Assembly (NCBI RefSeq): GCF_023243075.1
Contig: NZ_JALKFZ020000179.1
Coordinates: 1 to 64,000, forward strand
Direction of reading: 5' to 3'
Origin: Frankia sp. AiPa1
Lineage (GTDB): Bacteria > Actinomycetota > Actinomycetes > Frankiales > Frankiaceae
DNA: 64,000 nucleotides
Below, in pieces: positions 59,190-64,000 of the stretch. Below the pieces are notes generated by a model, which was not told the DNA's origin, ran no database searches, and saw only the letters and a list, made by a program, of their open reading frames with translations. Made by a program: the position numbers and the translations under genes. Position 1 is the first letter of the stretch. Each line of letters opens with the position of its first letter.

Positions 59190-59851
59190 CAGTCGAGCCG
59201 GTAACCGATGCCTCGCACCGTCGCGATCGACTCACGACCGCTGACGTCACGCAGCGCGCGCCGCAGCCGCGCCACGTAGCTGTCGAGAGTGTTCTCCCGC
59301 ACCACCGAGCCCGGCGGCCACGCGCTCGAGATCAACGATGCCCGCCGCACCACCTCACCGCGCCGGCTGACCAGCGCTGCCAGCAGCCGGTACTCGGTCC
59401 GCGACAGTGAGCGCGCGCCCTCCGGTCCGGCGACGACGTGCCGTACCGGATCGAGGACGATCCCGGTCGCGGCGATGCCGGGCGCCCGGCGGATCAGTAC
59501 GTCCAGGCGGGCGAGCAGCTCGTCGATCGCGAACGGCTTGGTCAGATAATCGTCGGCGCCGGCGCCGAATCCGAGCACCTTATCGGCGACCGAGGCTCTC
59601 GCGGACAGCAGCAACACCGGCGCCGTGATGCCACGGCTACGCAATGCTCCCAGCAGGTCTCGTCCGTCGGTGTCGGGGAGCGCTACGTCGAGGACAATCG
59701 CGTCGGGTGAAGCGGAACCGCCCGCGCGCCGCAAGGCATCGCCTCCCGTCGCCGCGGACCAGGCCACGTCGAACCCTTCGAGGCGCAGGACCCGGACGAT
59801 CGTCGCGCACAGCACCTCATCGTCATCGACGACCGCAACGGTCCCGCGCAT
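59189..59851 (-). CDS. OmpR-type response regulator
   Basis: A 220-residue regulator. Receiver: VVDDDEVLCATIVRVL, phospho-acceptor Asp in DAIVLDVALPDTDG, LLSARASVADK, and DDYLTKPF (Lys). Output winged helix: LSRTEYRLLAALVSRRGEVV and NTLDSYVARLRRALRDVSG. Upstream, CTACTAC occurs twice with 10-bp period (59964-59980), a possible autoregulatory box. Encoded ahead of the kinase. Confidence 0.94.
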   Translation of the reverse strand: MRGTVAVVDDDEVLCATIVRVLRLEGFDVAWSAATGGDALRRAGGSASPDAIVLDVALPDTDGRDLLGALRSRGITAPVLLLSARASVADKVLGFGAGADDYLTKPFAIDELLARLDVLIRRAPGIAATGIVLDPVRHVVAGPEGARSLSRTEYRLLAALVSRRGEVVRRASLISSAWPPGSVVRENTLDSYVARLRRALRDVSGRESIATVRGIGYRLD

Positions 59852-60074
59852 CAGCCTGGCAACGTTCCGAGCAGCCTCACGCCAAACGGAGGCGCGGACA
59901 GGCCGAACCGAGCGCAGGTGACCTCATCCACCACGATCGCCTCCGCCTGTTGCGAGGTCGGAACTACTACAAGCTACTACCTCGGATGGTCCCCTCCCGC
60001 GTACGGTCCACGCCGTCCCGGGAGAGGCGACGCCTGCTCCCGGGACGATCACCTCCCGGTCCGCCGGGCGGAGC

Positions 60075-63741
<3,667 letters not shown>

Positions 63742-63745
<4 letters not shown>

Positions 63746-64000
63746 GCGGCACCTCCGGTGCGTCCAGCGCGGTGGGTGCCGACGGGACGGTCAGGCCTGG
63801 CGGCGAGGCGCGGGCCGTCCGGGCGGCGCGGGCGGGACAGGCGGGACGGGCGCGCGCCGTCCCGACGGCTGCTGTTGCTGCTGCTGCTGGGAAGCCAGCC
63901 GAACACCGGCAGCCAGCTGGGCACGGCGGCCAACCGCGCCCCCACGGCCACGGCGCGGCCGGACGGATCACCGCCGTCCGGTGGCGCCGTATCGCCGCGG
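63742..64000 (-). CDS. 3' end of an upstream gene, probably a Liv-type permease (partial)
   Basis: An open minus-strand frame enters from the window edge and stops at 63742, overlapping the ATPase ATG by 4 bp. The visible part, VGARLAAVPSWLPVFGWLPS then Ser/Arg/Pro-rich residues, has no domain signal; a polar C-terminal tail after a last membrane segment would fit a LivM-like permease. Identity rests on position only. A short CTG-type run (about 63870-63890) encodes Ser. Confidence 0.5.

Overview
The window is very GC-rich actinobacterial DNA. Many starts are GTG, genes overlap by 4 bp (GTGA/ATGA), and there are many F420/flavin (LLM-class) oxidoreductases, SDRs and TetR/IclR regulators. Gene content resembles a Frankia-like soil actinomycete, but that is an inference from style and content, not from a marker gene. 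No rRNA, tRNA, CRISPR array or intact insertion sequence was seen.

Layout. 0-5.6 kb: 3' end of a GroEL gene and a glycan block (two GT4 glycosyltransferases, a putative helical-barrel protein, a GH130-type glycosidase/phosphorylase). 5.6-10.3 kb: a graveyard of broken genes (alcohol dehydrogenase, F420-reductase N-terminus, flavin reductase, IclR N-terminus, transposase scraps) around an intact TetR regulator and an intact LLM monooxygenase; two matching promoter/operator cassettes remain. 10.2-24 kb: an SDR and an IclR regulator, then a ten-gene minus-strand operon with two hydantoinase/acetone-carboxylase-like subunits, a LigB-type extradiol dioxygenase, a LigA-like domain fused to a dienelactone hydrolase, two alpha/beta hydrolases, a class II aldolase and a sugar-type ABC importer. 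24.5-27.5 kb: the classic lower meta-cleavage trio (hydratase, acylating acetaldehyde dehydrogenase, hydroxyoxovalerate aldolase). 28-32.3 kb: an LLM oxidoreductase, a small MerR-type regulator with a 32-bp perfect palindrome, a 0.9-kb gene-free stretch, and an SDR/MmyB-type regulator pair sharing an operator.

32.3-53.4 kb is the most interesting part: a large catabolic island with two acyl-CoA ligases, a Rieske oxygenase, two adjacent acyl-CoA dehydrogenases, an enoyl-CoA hydratase, SDRs, two amidohydrolases, a phytanoyl-CoA-type dioxygenase, four VOC proteins, an NTF2-like protein, a class II aldolase, a P450, a binding protein and a TetR regulator. Its promoters share a palindrome, TGGCAC-N3-GTGCCA. 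At three promoters the outer half-site is also the -35 hexamer, exactly 17 bp from a -10, and a fourth has an 18-bp spacer. This looks like one TetR regulon for uptake, CoA activation and oxidative breakdown of an unidentified cyclic acid.

53.4-59.9 kb: transposase, TetR and efeO/efeB remnants, two COG4705-type membrane proteins, a DedA protein and a two-component system. 60-64 kb: thiC under a TPP riboswitch, then a fused LivG-LivF ATPase and the end of an upstream gene that runs off the window. Start sites were chosen from Shine-Dalgarno fit, overlap with the upstream stop and family N-termini; functions come from motifs and context only.
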